Assembly (NCBI GenBank): GCA_017444045.1
Contig: JAFSXO010000387.1
Coordinates: 1-10,172 of the forward strand
Length of the DNA: 10,172 nucleotides
Source of the DNA: a bacterium
GTDB taxonomy: Bacteria > Vulcanimicrobiota > Xenobia > Xenobiales > Xenobiaceae
Direction of reading: 5' to 3'
In this document: one piece after another, positions 1-8,024 of the stretch
How the letters are laid out: each line of letters opens with the position of its first letter
Numbering within the stretch: the first letter of the stretch is position 1
The notes under the pieces: model-generated
The model's input: the letters and a program-made list of their open reading frames with translations, nothing else
Told to the model about the DNA's origin: nothing
Databases searched by the model: none
Program-made: the position numbers and the translations under genes

Positions 1-876
1 CATGCCGCTTATGGCTGTTAGGGGCGTTTTCAGCTCGTGGGAGGCGTCGGCCACAAAGCGCTTCTGGCTTTCGAAGCTCTTCTCGAGCTGGCTGACCATC
101 TGGTCAAAGGCTTCGGCTACGTCGTTGATCTCCCTTTGGCTGCTGACGATACCCGTGCGCGCGCTCAGGTCGCCGTCTTCGATGGCTTTGGCTGTCTGGG
201 CCAGCTGCTCCAGAGGCCTGCTCAGCCGTCGGCCGATGATCAGGCTGAAAACGACGCTGAGCAGAAGAGAGCCTAAGCCTCCCCAAAACAGCAGACTGTT
301 TAAAGTGGCGGTCAGTTCTTCGGCTACGCGCCAGGAGGTGAACATCTGCAGGAATACATCGGGGAAGCCGTTAAGGCTAATGGGCATGAGCAGACAGAAA
401 ACCCGATGCCCGCTGCTGTCGTCAGCGGTCCAGCTTACCGAGTACGGCGGCTCTAAAGGCTCGAGCAGCTTGGCGGCATCGAACTGCTCCTGAGCGGGCA
501 GGGGCATGATGCCGATGTTGTGTCCACCCTGAGCCAGTATTGTTCCGGAAAAGTCTATGATGCGGGCGCTTTGGTTAGCGTCGTCGAGGGCTTCAATTAG
601 AGTGAAGGGTGTAAAATCGCCCAGTCGCTCGAAGAGTTCTTCATGTATCTCCTGCGGGGAAAGCTGGCTCAGGTGTACGCCTACGGTGGTGAAGGCTACG
701 TCGGTTAGGCGCTGCTGGGTGGAGGTCCAAAGGCGTCCGGTGATCTGCTGCTGCAGCAGTAGTCCGATGCATATCAGCGTGATGCAGAGGGGAATAAAAT
801 AGCCGCTGGCTATCAGGACAGACAGACGCACCTGACGCCGCGGCCGCTTTTCGGGACTAATCTCAGCTGAGGGCAT
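1..876 (-). CDS. Sensor histidine kinase, N-terminal part (C terminus beyond window)
   Basis: This is the membrane sensor kinase of a two-component system, expected to autophosphorylate on His and pass the phosphate to the regulator encoded just upstream. The 292 visible codons show a basic cytoplasmic N terminus, a first membrane helix (about residues 18-42), an extracytoplasmic sensor region (about 43-193), a second helix (about 194-215), a HAMP domain (about 216-268) and the start of the dimerisation domain. The H-box FVADASHELKTPL has its phospho-acceptor at H280. The catalytic ATPase half lies outside the window. The ATG at 876 overlaps the end of the regulator gene by 14 nt, and GGAG (883-886) sits 6 nt before it, which points to translational coupling. 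The sensor region gives no recognisable ligand motif, so the stimulus is unknown and I give no gene symbol. Confidence 0.93.
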   Translation of the reverse strand, partial: MPSAEISPEKRPRRQVRLSVLIASGYFIPLCITLICIGLLLQQQITGRLWTSTQQRLTDVAFTTVGVHLSQLSPQEIHEELFERLGDFTPFTLIEALDDANQSARIIDFSGTILAQGGHNIGIMPLPAQEQFDAAKLLEPLEPPYSVSWTADDSSGHRVFCLLMPISLNGFPDVFLQMFTSWRVAEELTATLNSLLFWGGLGSLLLSVVFSLIIGRRLSRPLEQLAQTAKAIEDGDLSARTGIVSSQREINDVAEAFDQMVSQLEKSFESQKRFVADASHELKTPLTAISGM

Positions 877-1549
877 AGCCTACTCCGCGCACTGTGCGAA
901 TCAAACGCCTATCGTTGTCGCCCAGCTTGGTGCGCAGCGAACTGACGTGCACTTCAACCGTATTGGCCCCTCCGGGATAGTCCCAGCCCCAAATGGTGTC
1001 GAGTATCTGTTCCTTGGTAAGCACCTGGCGGGGATGGGTGATTAGATACTCTAATATCTCAAATTCCTTGGTGGTTAGCTCCACCTCTTTATTGTCGCGG
1101 AATACGCGGCGTTCACCGCGGTCCAGCACCAGATCGTTGTAGGTGATCTTATTGTCGCTGGCGGCGCCGGAGCGGCGGAGCAGGGACTTGACGCGCATGA
1201 GCAGCTCTTTGAATTTAAAGGGCTTGGCCAGATAATCGTCGGCACCGGTCTCGAAGCCCTTGACCTTGTCCTCCAGGGTGTCCTTGGCCGTGAGCATTAT
1301 AATTGGCACGTTGTCGGCGGCGCGTATGCGCTTGCAGACCTCGATGCCCTCCATCTCGGGCAGCATCCAGTCCAGGATGACCAAATCGGGGCGTTCGCGC
1401 TTGTATACCTCGAGCCCCTCGGTGCCGGTGCCCGCGGATAATACGCGGTAGCCCTCACGCCCTAAGCCCAAATCGAGCAATTCGATAATGGATTCTTCGT
1501 CATCGACGACGAGAACGGTGATATTCTGTTTATCGGTTGAGTTTGCCAT
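863..1549 (-). CDS. OmpR/PhoB-family response regulator
   Basis: This is a DNA-binding response regulator of 228 residues, the usual length for the OmpR/PhoB class. The receiver domain (about residues 10-125) has the acidic pair D16/D17 in VVDDEES, the phospho-acceptor D60 in VILDWMLPEMEG, T87 in MLTAKD and K109 in DYLAKPF. The C-terminal winged helix (about 135-228) ends in the typical RTVRGVGYALS. It overlaps the kinase gene by 14 nt and is its obvious partner. The ATG at 1549 has only a weak Shine-Dalgarno (GGGA about 11 nt upstream), unlike the strong sites of its neighbours. The 84 nt between it and copy B show no clear terminator or promoter, so it may be read through from upstream. Target genes cannot be deduced from the sequence. 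Confidence 0.96.
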   Translation of the reverse strand: MANSTDKQNITVLVVDDEESIIELLDLGLGREGYRVLSAGTGTEGLEVYKRERPDLVILDWMLPEMEGIEVCKRIRAADNVPIIMLTAKDTLEDKVKGFETGADDYLAKPFKFKELLMRVKSLLRRSGAASDNKITYNDLVLDRGERRVFRDNKEVELTTKEFEILEYLITHPRQVLTKEQILDTIWGWDYPGGANTVEVHVSSLRTKLGDNDRRLIRTVRGVGYALS

Positions 1550-2254
1550 AAATGGTTTATTCCCAGTTTTTGGCTAAAACCTTTTTTGTTGGGGTGTTCG
1601 GTTTGTTATGGCCTGCGACTGCTATTAGCGTGACTACTTGAGGTATCTATCGTAGGTGGTTTTGTCGTAGTGGATGACCTCGTATACAGTGCCTTGTCGA
1701 GTTAAGGAACCCTTGCCGCCGCCGAGGGGAAGCTGGACAGATATGCGATCATTTGCGTCGCGCGAATCAACTGCGGTAAAGCTGCCTCCTGGTCCGGGAT
1801 TGAGGTTCTCATAATAAATGCTTTTGTTCCAGACGTTGCCGCTTCTGGCCATCAACAGGGTAACGCCATTTATATTGGAGCCGTCCCTTGACCAGCTGAT
1901 AGACAGGGGATTGCCCCAGGCGAAGTTTACCCAGTCGGGATCGTCGTAATTATGGAGTGTTTTGCTGTCGCGGTCTATCATGCGCTGGAGGATGGCAATT
2001 TTGCCTTTAGCCCGTTCCGCATCCTCGCGATTATTCTTCAGCGCCTCTTTTATGTCGGCTATCTCTTTTTGATAGCCTTTTATATTAGCGCTTATCCGGG
2101 CTTTAGTCTTTTTGATCCTCTCGCCGCGGCTGATTTTGGCTCCGTTGTCAGTGAATGTGGTAGCCACGTAGATGTAACGATTATTGTCGTCGTGAGCTGT
2201 CTTCCATTTGCTGATGGTCGGCCATGATGAGGACGGCTTTGGCGCGGCGCTTTC

Positions 2255-2326
2255 CTGCGGGGTCGGCTCAGGCTCTGGCGTTTCAGTTGGTTCTGGTTCG
2301 GGTGTCTCAGTCGGCTCAGGCTCGGG
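2255..2326 (-). repeat. Three 24-nt tandem repeats encoding PEPEPTET-type linker
   Basis: Three consecutive 24-nt units encode PEPEPTET, PEPEPTET and PEPEPTPQ. They join the region shared with copy A to the C-terminal domain unique to copy B. Such Pro/Glu/Thr runs act as stiff, extended spacers in surface proteins. The units differ at synonymous positions, so the repeat is not freshly amplified. Confidence 0.85.
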
Positions 2327-2849
2327 GACATCTACCGATGCCGAAAGCTCTTGGGACAAAGGTCCTAAGCAGCGCTTGTCATCCTCGTCCATGGCGTATT
2401 CGCAGATGGTCGCGGTTAACTGAAGCTGCTCTCCGGGCTTTAGCTTGGGGAACACCTTGGTCAGCTTTATCTTGATCTCCTTGCCAGCGCGCTCGGGCCC
2501 GATGGGAATAACCTTGGCGGGACCACTGCTGGGCTTCAGATTAAGCAGAAAACCCGCGGTCAGACCTTGCTTGCCCGCTAGGGAAATATCCGGAACCACA
2601 AGGCGGATATAGGCAGTGTTTGCCTTAAATTCCTTAAACTGGGGAGCAGGTATGGCGTAAGCGGTAAAGCCTGTTTTCAGACTTTCATCCTTGCTTGGCG
2701 CGAATATCATCATCACATCGCCGGCTATCGAGCTTTTAGGTGAAGGCAAGAAAATTCCGCGTTTCAGCTGGGACGGGTGCTTATCTGGCTCGACGCACAG
2801 GGTAGTCTGCGCAGCGTTATCCTTAGGCACGATGATGACAGCGCAGTCC

Positions 2850-2853
2850 TTTT
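2850..2853 (-). other. Frameshift position in copy B (AAAA run)
   Basis: The minus strand reads CCC AAG AAA AGG here, while copy A has CCC AAA GAC AAG at the matching place. Adding one A to the run gives P-K-K-K-D-C-A-V-I-I-V, which lines up with P-K-D-K-L-C-P-V-I-I-V in copy A. Between the same flanking CCC and GTGCC, copy B is 34 nt and copy A is 35 nt. Without the extra base the first frame ends at 2764 in unrelated sequence. Confidence 0.85.
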
Positions 2854-4519
2854 CTTGGGCAGGACAATGCGGACCATCATGCACGAGAAGCGGCCGGAGA
2901 AATTTATACTTTTAGGAACTGGCTTGGCTGGTGTCAGCTTTACTAGCGGCAGATAGCCCGCGCCTTCGTACGCTTTTGCAAAGGTTCCGAAAGACTTCTG
3001 GCAGTAGGAGACGAAATACTCTCCCAGCGTAATGCTGCTTATGCCAAAGCACTTCTGCAGCGGGGTGCTGATGTTGGGCCGGCTGTAATACTCCCGCGCC
3101 TCCATCAGGTTCTTGGCGGTTATCTTGCTCTTGCCGCTTTGTTTTCTGACAAAGCTGGCGAACTTGGAAAGGGCGTAGCCGTACTGTCCGGCTTTATCGC
3201 CTTCCTCGTCCTTGTCCATCGGGTATTGGAAAAGATACTCGTAGGGGCCGTCGCTGGTCAGCTCTGGTGTGGTGGTGATGATTTTTGTTCTCTTGTAGTA
3301 CTCTAGGGCATCGGCTTCTAATAGTACGGTTACCATCTCGTCAAACTTTTTGGAGTTTACTCCGTAAGAGAAATGGTATTCTTCCTGGCAGATGTGGAAC
3401 AGCTCGTGGGTGATTGTGAGCAGCAGGTTGTCCCATTTTTCACCGCCGCTCTGTGCTGTGTCTTTTAGGTCTTGCTGTATGTTTATTTCGATGTAAGGGT
3501 TGCGCAGCAGCGTTGAAGTCTGATAGCCCAGCACACCAAGATTCTTCTTCAGATAGAAGCATACCGTATAGCTGGGCATTTTGACCTTAACCACTTGGCC
3601 TAGATATGCGTAGGCTGTGGCTATCTTCGTTATGGTCTGCTCTATGAACGGGGGAACGCTTTCGATCTGCTTTTTCAGTTTCTGATATTCTGGGTCTTTG
3701 TCCAGCGCTTCCTGGGCGGCTTTTGACAGCCCGAGATTGGCGCTGAAGAGGCTGGAAGCATCGCTGACGGCGCTGGTAGCATGTTCCAGCCAGGTTTTTG
3801 GATACTTCTTCTTCGCCGCATTGATGATGGTATTCTGGCGTTTCTTCAGCTTTTCTAGATTATCATAGAAATCTTTGTCTACGTCTTTGCCGTTCCAGTA
3901 CAGCTGGAAAGGTTTGGCGTTCGTGGGACATTCGATATACCAATTTTCTCCGTCTGTTTTACAATAGTAAGAGGTTTCTCTGCGGTATTCCACTACATAG
4001 GCTGCGCCGGTAAAGACTGCGGGCAGGCCGATTACGACTATGCCTACAGCTGCCAGCACAAAGGAGTTCTGATTGCTCTGGAAGGATGCTGTCTGGCCGT
4101 CTAGAGCGGTGCAGTATTCGAATATATCGCCCTTGTCGGTCACGCGGTAGAAGCGGACTTGGCTGTGCAGGCTCTTGTCGATGCCCAATTCGCCGAGATC
4201 GACGCTCAGCGTGTAATAGCCGGGAAGGCGCTCATCATCGGCTAAACCGGCATCTACCTCCCAGGCGGCGACAGCGAAGATATTGCGTTCAAGCAGCTGC
4301 CTGTTGGCCGTCTGCAGAGTCTCATTGAGTTCGGTGACCGGTTTAACGTCCAGCTTTTTGCTGCGCCCTAAAGCACCTTTTGGAACGCTTAAAATGACGC
4401 CCTTCTGAATCTCGCGGGTTATGGCGGCGCTGTTAGCTTTTGGGGATTTCTTTTGGTTCGGTAGAGGGGGCCAGCTGTTCGTATAGGGCTTATTGGGATT
4501 ATTTGGCTTATCTGGCTGT

Positions 4520-4624
4520 GGCGGTTCCTCGGGCTGGCATCCCTTTACGATGCACAATGCTCCGATGCCGGCGATGAGCAGCATAATGAGAACGGTGACA
4601 GCGCAGCCGCGCCAGCATCCCGAA
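4520..4624 (-). repeat. Near-identical 105-bp block shared with copy A (membrane helix)
   Basis: This block matches 7459-7563 at 102 of 105 positions. It encodes the Cys-flanked membrane helix, beginning SGCWRGCAVTVL and ending VKGCQPEEPP. The three differences are all synonymous, whereas the surrounding linker DNA is strongly diverged. Confidence 0.9.
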
Positions 4625-4989
4625 GCTTTGGCGGGCTTTGCTGGCTCGGCTTGGGAATTATGGCGCGGAGCCGACTGCTGTCCCGCAGATCGTGGAGCAG
4701 TATTGGACGCGTGACGGGATGCTGGCTGCGAGGCTGCCGGAGCAACGGGGGCCGTCGCTGACATAGCTGGCTGATTTGATGATAGGGATGCCAGATTGCG
4801 CGCGGGCTGCGATGTGGGGTGCGTGACTTGAGGAGCAGGCGGGACTGACGCTGGAGGAGTCGCAGGGCTAGGCACGGAGGGAGGGACAGGAGTGGCGGGG
4901 AGGTCGGTTTTAGTCCCGCATTCTCGGCAGAACTTGGAGGTCTCTTTAAGCTGGGCTCCGCAGTTGGAACAAAATCTTGCCATTTTGAA

Positions 4990-4995
4990 CTCCTT
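4990..4995 (-). promoter_or_regulatory. Ribosome binding site of copy B
   Basis: AAGGAG lies 6 nt upstream of the ATG at 4983, in the 62-nt gap after copy A. The short gap has no terminator-like structure. The only palindrome is AGCTTATAAGCT at 5034-5045, so co-transcription with copy A is likely. Confidence 0.8.
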
Positions 4996-5045
4996 AATAG
5001 TCAGTCTTTATTTGGAGAATAGCTTAGGCTGAGAGCTTATAAGCT

Positions 5046-7907
5046 TTATTTCTTTTGCTGCTTTTGTTGCCTTTGGCGATTGCGCACCTGCTTCTTATAT
5101 AAAATTGAGTTCATATCTATTAATCCTCCGCTGCCTGAATACTTTGGTTTTTCGGTTGCCTTCGGGGTTGGTGTCGGAGTTGGCGTGGGGGTCTCTTCTG
5201 TCTCGGTGATATATGCCGCAGCCGAAAGCTCTTGGGACAGGGCGCCGAGACAGCGATTGCCCTTCTTGTCCAGGGCATATTCGCAGATAGTTGCGGTAAA
5301 CTTTAGTTTTCCTGACTTTATTTTCGGGAACACTTTAGCTGTCTGCAATTTGATCCTCTTGCCCGCGTTGGCGGGATCGATGGGAATAGCCTGAGCAGGA
5401 CCGCTGCTGGGCTTGAGGTTAAGGATAAATCCCGCTGTCAGTCCCTGCTTGCCGGCGGCTGACAGCTCTGGAATTTTAGCGCTGATGTATTCGCTATCGG
5501 CCTTGAGCTCCTGAAAATTAGGGGCTGGCATGGTGTAAACTGTCATGTCTGTCTCCAGGGTACTCTTTTTGCCTGGCTTGAAGACCATCAGCATTTCGCT
5601 AATGATTGTAGTCTTGTTCGAAGGTATGAAAATGCCGAGTTTAAGCTGGGATCTTTGCGTGTTGGGTTCTATGCACAGAACGGCCTGATCCTCGTTCTCC
5701 TGAGGCACGATGATGACTGGACATAGCTTGTCTTTGGGCGCGGCTATTCTGGCCGCTCTGCACGAGTAGGGACCAGAAAACACCATTCTGACCTGGACGG
5801 GCGCAGCTGTGCTAATCTTTACCAGCTTCACCTGTCCGACACCGCTGAATTTTTGGATAATAGTATTGAATGCGTGCTGGCAGTAGGCGACGAAATAATC
5901 GCCTAGCTTAGAATCGTCAAGACTAAAGCATTTTTTCAGCGGGTCGCTTATGTTCGGTCTGCTGTAATAATCCCGCGCTTCCATTAGATTTTTGGCCGTG
6001 ATGCTTTTTTTGCCGCTTTTTTCCCGGATAAACCTAACGAATTTGGAAAGCGTGTATCCGTACTCATCAGCGCTGTCGCCTTCTTCATCCTTGTCCATAG
6101 GGTACATGAGAAGATAATCGTACGGGCCGTCGCTGGTCAGCTCAGGGGTGGTGGTGATGATTTTATTTTTCCTGTAGTAAGCGAAGGCGTCGGCTTCGAG
6201 CACGACGGTCACCATTTCGTCAAACTTTTTGGAGTTTACGCCGATGCAGAAATGGTACTCTTCCTGGCAGATGTGGAAGAGCTCATGGGTTATCGTAAGC
6301 AGCAGGTTGTCCCAGTCCTTGCCGCCGCTCTGGACCGTACTCTTCAGGCTGGGCAGCAGGTTGATTTCGATGTAAGGATTGCGGAAGAACGTGGAAACCT
6401 GAAAGCCGAGAGCTTGTCCCAAGCCCTTCTTTAGATAAAAGCATACATCGTAGCTAGGCATTTTGACTTTAACCTTTTTGCCGAGGTATACGTAAGCTGT
6501 GGTGATCTGCACCACGGTTTTGTCTATGAAAGGCGGAACGTTTTTTATCTGCTTTTTCAGCTTCTGGTATTCGGGATCTTTTTCCAGCGCTTCCTGGGCG
6601 GCTTTAGACAGATCTGCGTTGGAGCTGAGGGCGACGCTGGCATAATTGTCAAAATCTAGCAAGTCTCTGTGCTTAAGCTGTGCTGCTCTGATAATTGCAG
6701 CCTGCCGTTCCTTCAGCTTTTTCATTTTATCGTAGAAATCTTTGTCTACGTCTGTACTGTTCCAGTACAGTTTGAAGGTTCCGGCTTTGGTGGGACATTC
6801 TAGGTACCAATTGTTACCGTCTTTGTAGCAGTAGTAGAATTTTTCGCTGAGATATTCTTTTATAAATGTCCCCCCGGCTACGGCTGCGGGCAGGACGATG
6901 GCGCTCAAGCCTATGGCTGACAGTATAAACGAATTCTGGTTGCCCTGTAATGTGGCGATCTGGCCCTCTATTGAGGTATTGTATTCGAATAGGTCTCCTT
7001 TGTCGGTGAGGCGATAGAAGTGCACCTGGTTATACAGGCTCCTGCCGAGGCCCAATTCGCTGAGGTCAACGCGCAGAGAATAATAGCCGGGCAGGCGCTC
7101 ATCGTCGGCTAAGCCGGCATCGACTTCCCAGGCGGCGATGGCGAAAATGTCGCGTTCCTTCAGTTTCTTTTCGGCCGTAAGCAGAACCTCATTTAGTTCG
7201 GTTACGGGGGTAATCTCCAGCTTTTTGCTGCGTCCCAAGGCGCCTTTCGGAACGCTTATAGTGACGCCCTTCTGGACCTCGCGGGTTATAATGGCGGTAG
7301 TGCTGGCTTTTGGGGTGTCCTTGCTTGGCTGGGCGGTAGAGCTGCTGTTATTAGATACTTTATCCCGCTTAGCTGTTTCGTGCCTAGCGGTGCGGCGCTG
7401 TTCAGCCGTCTCGTGCTGCTTATATGCCTTGTGTGGCTTGGAGATTTTGCTTGGCCGCGGCGGTTCCTCGGGCTGGCATCCCTTTACGATACACAATGCT
7501 CCGATGCCGGCGATGAGCAGCATAATGAGAACGGTGACAGCGCATCCGCGCCAGCAGCCCGAATGTTTGGCTGGCTTTGTCTGATCGGTCTTGGCACTGT
7601 GGTGTGGTGTTGCCTTTTGCTCCGCAGAGCGTGGGGTCGCCTTTGGCGCGGGCCGAGAAGCTGTCGGAGCGGTATTGGCTGTATCTTGCTGGACTGGGCG
7701 ATCTGCAATCGTGGACCCCAGCTTGCGCGCTGGCTGTGATGTGTGGTGTGTGGCTTGAGGAGCAGGCGGGACTGGCGTCTGCTGATCTGCAATACTGGGC
7801 GCGGAGGAGACTGGAGTGGCGCGGATCTCTGTTCTAGTTCCGCAGTCTCGGCAGAACTTAGATGTTTCCTGAAGCTGGGCACCGCAGTTGGAACAGAAGC
7901 TTGGCAT
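5046..7907 (-). CDS. Copy A: intact zinc-ribbon, membrane-anchored putative HEXXH metallopeptidase
   Basis: This is a 953-residue protein whose whole architecture I cannot assign to a named family. The N-terminal zinc ribbon has C5, C8, C19 and C22. A Pro/Ala/Lys-rich linker leads to a membrane helix (about 122-141) bounded by Cys. A ZU5-like beta region (about 207-330; VPKGAL) follows, then a second hydrophobic stretch (about 326-349). The putative catalytic domain carries H541-E-L-F-H545 and, after exactly 18 residues, E564, the spacing seen in gluzincin peptidases such as M1. Peptidase activity is therefore a reasonable inference, with substrate unknown. The C terminus has a beta-rich region, a (TP)5 linker and a very basic Gln/Lys/Arg tail. 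I chose the ATG at 7907 rather than the in-frame one at 7937 because GAGGAG sits 6 nt before it and the protein then aligns with copy B. The second hydrophobic stretch leaves open which side of the membrane the peptidase faces. Confidence 0.85.
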   Translation of the reverse strand: MPSFCSNCGAQLQETSKFCRDCGTRTEIRATPVSSAPSIADQQTPVPPAPQATHHTSQPARKLGSTIADRPVQQDTANTAPTASRPAPKATPRSAEQKATPHHSAKTDQTKPAKHSGCWRGCAVTVLIMLLIAGIGALCIVKGCQPEEPPRPSKISKPHKAYKQHETAEQRRTARHETAKRDKVSNNSSSTAQPSKDTPKASTTAIITREVQKGVTISVPKGALGRSKKLEITPVTELNEVLLTAEKKLKERDIFAIAAWEVDAGLADDERLPGYYSLRVDLSELGLGRSLYNQVHFYRLTDKGDLFEYNTSIEGQIATLQGNQNSFILSAIGLSAIVLPAAVAGGTFIKEYLSEKFYYCYKDGNNWYLECPTKAGTFKLYWNSTDVDKDFYDKMKKLKERQAAIIRAAQLKHRDLLDFDNYASVALSSNADLSKAAQEALEKDPEYQKLKKQIKNVPPFIDKTVVQITTAYVYLGKKVKVKMPSYDVCFYLKKGLGQALGFQVSTFFRNPYIEINLLPSLKSTVQSGGKDWDNLLLTITHELFHICQEEYHFCIGVNSKKFDEMVTVVLEADAFAYYRKNKIITTTPELTSDGPYDYLLMYPMDKDEEGDSADEYGYTLSKFVRFIREKSGKKSITAKNLMEARDYYSRPNISDPLKKCFSLDDSKLGDYFVAYCQHAFNTIIQKFSGVGQVKLVKISTAAPVQVRMVFSGPYSCRAARIAAPKDKLCPVIIVPQENEDQAVLCIEPNTQRSQLKLGIFIPSNKTTIISEMLMVFKPGKKSTLETDMTVYTMPAPNFQELKADSEYISAKIPELSAAGKQGLTAGFILNLKPSSGPAQAIPIDPANAGKRIKLQTAKVFPKIKSGKLKFTATICEYALDKKGNRCLGALSQELSAAAYITETEETPTPTPTPTPKATEKPKYSGSGGLIDMNSILYKKQVRNRQRQQKQQKK
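5163..5192 (-). repeat. (Thr-Pro)5 hexanucleotide repeat
   Basis: Five Thr-Pro dipeptides (residues 906-915 of copy A) are encoded by a degenerate 6-nt repeat. It occupies the same place as the PEPEPTET linker of copy B, so both copies have a proline spacer here with different sequence. Confidence 0.8.
7459..7563 (-). repeat. Near-identical 105-bp block shared with copy B (membrane helix)
   Basis: Partner of the block at 4520-4624, at a constant offset of 2939 bp. The encoded amino acids are identical through SGCWRGC, the helix and QPEEPP, with only three synonymous changes. Confidence 0.9.
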
Positions 7908-7913
7908 CTCGGT

Positions 7914-7919
7914 CTCCTC
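7914..7919 (-). promoter_or_regulatory. Ribosome binding site that fixes the copy A start
   Basis: GAGGAG lies 6 nt upstream of the ATG at 7907. This is the same spacing as for copy B (4983), the secreted protein (8552) and the kinase (876), which favours 7907 over the upstream in-frame ATG at 7937. Confidence 0.8.
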
Positions 7920-7929
7920 AGTCGTTTGT

Positions 7930-7949
7930 CTTGGCAATTAAGAGCCAAG
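7930..7949 (-). other. Small hairpin upstream of copy A ribosome binding site
   Basis: CTTGGC and GCCAAG form a perfect 6-bp stem with an 8-nt AT-rich loop, just upstream of the copy A Shine-Dalgarno. It could influence ribosome access or RNA stability. It may equally be chance. Confidence 0.3.
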
Positions 7950-7980
7950 CTGTGCTGGCGCGGGAGCTGGTATAGCGCAA

Positions 7981-8009
7981 ACGGGCTAGCGATAGAGCGC
8001 TAAGCCCGT
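7981..8009 (-). terminator. Strong hairpin after the secreted-protein gene, weak U-tract
   Basis: ACGGGCTTAGCG pairs with CGCTAGCCCGT around a 6-nt loop, giving an 11-bp stem with one bulged T. It starts 15 nt after the TAG at 8025-8027. On the minus strand it is followed only by TTTGCG, so it is a poor intrinsic terminator. It may act as a partial terminator or an mRNA-stabilising structure between the secreted protein and copy A. Confidence 0.5.
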
Positions 8010-8024
8010 AAGATTGGCGTTAAG

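Larger units (their letters stand above)
1634..4983 (-). pseudogene. Copy B: zinc-ribbon, membrane-anchored putative HEXXH metallopeptidase, one-base frameshift
   Basis: As read, translation from the ATG at 4983 (AAGGAG 6 nt upstream) runs 739 codons and leaves the ancestral frame after about residue 711. The rest continues in the next frame to the stop at 1634. Restoring one A at 2850-2853 gives a 1116-residue protein collinear with copy A. Domains are: a zinc ribbon (C6, C9, C19, C22), a Pro/Ala-rich linker to about 120, a membrane helix (about 128-146) flanked by Cys, a ZU5-like region (about 188-310, VPKGAL motif), a second hydrophobic stretch (about 308-331), and a putative zinc peptidase with H526-E-L-F-H530 and E549 as the likely third ligand. 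After the frameshift come a shared beta-rich region, a PEPEPTET repeat linker, a predicted coiled coil and a unique C-terminal domain. The catalytic part lies before the lesion, so a truncated enzyme could still be made. A sequencing error or recoding remain possible. Confidence 0.8.

Noticed and set aside
2255..2326. Tandem repeats as a CRISPR-like array
   Set aside because: The units are contiguous without spacers, in frame, and encode a Pro/Glu/Thr linker.
2850..2853. Transcriptional slippage or programmed -1 frameshift as the normal mode of expression
   Set aside because: Only four A's are present, the heptamer G AAA AGG is a weak slippery site, and no clear stimulatory structure was seen. 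It is kept only as an alternative.
1634..2884. Separate 416-codon gene starting at GTG 2884
   Set aside because: There is no ribosome binding site, it starts inside the older frame, and it aligns with the interior of copy A. It is the frameshifted 3' part of copy B.
5034..5045. Perfect palindrome AGCTTATAAGCT between copy A and copy B as a terminator or operator
   Set aside because: It is AT-rich, has no loop and no U-tract, lies directly after the stop codon, and is short enough to be chance.
7908..7937. Ten-residue N-terminal extension of copy A from the ATG at 7937
   Set aside because: The ribosome binding site lies inside this stretch, and copy B has no equivalent extension.
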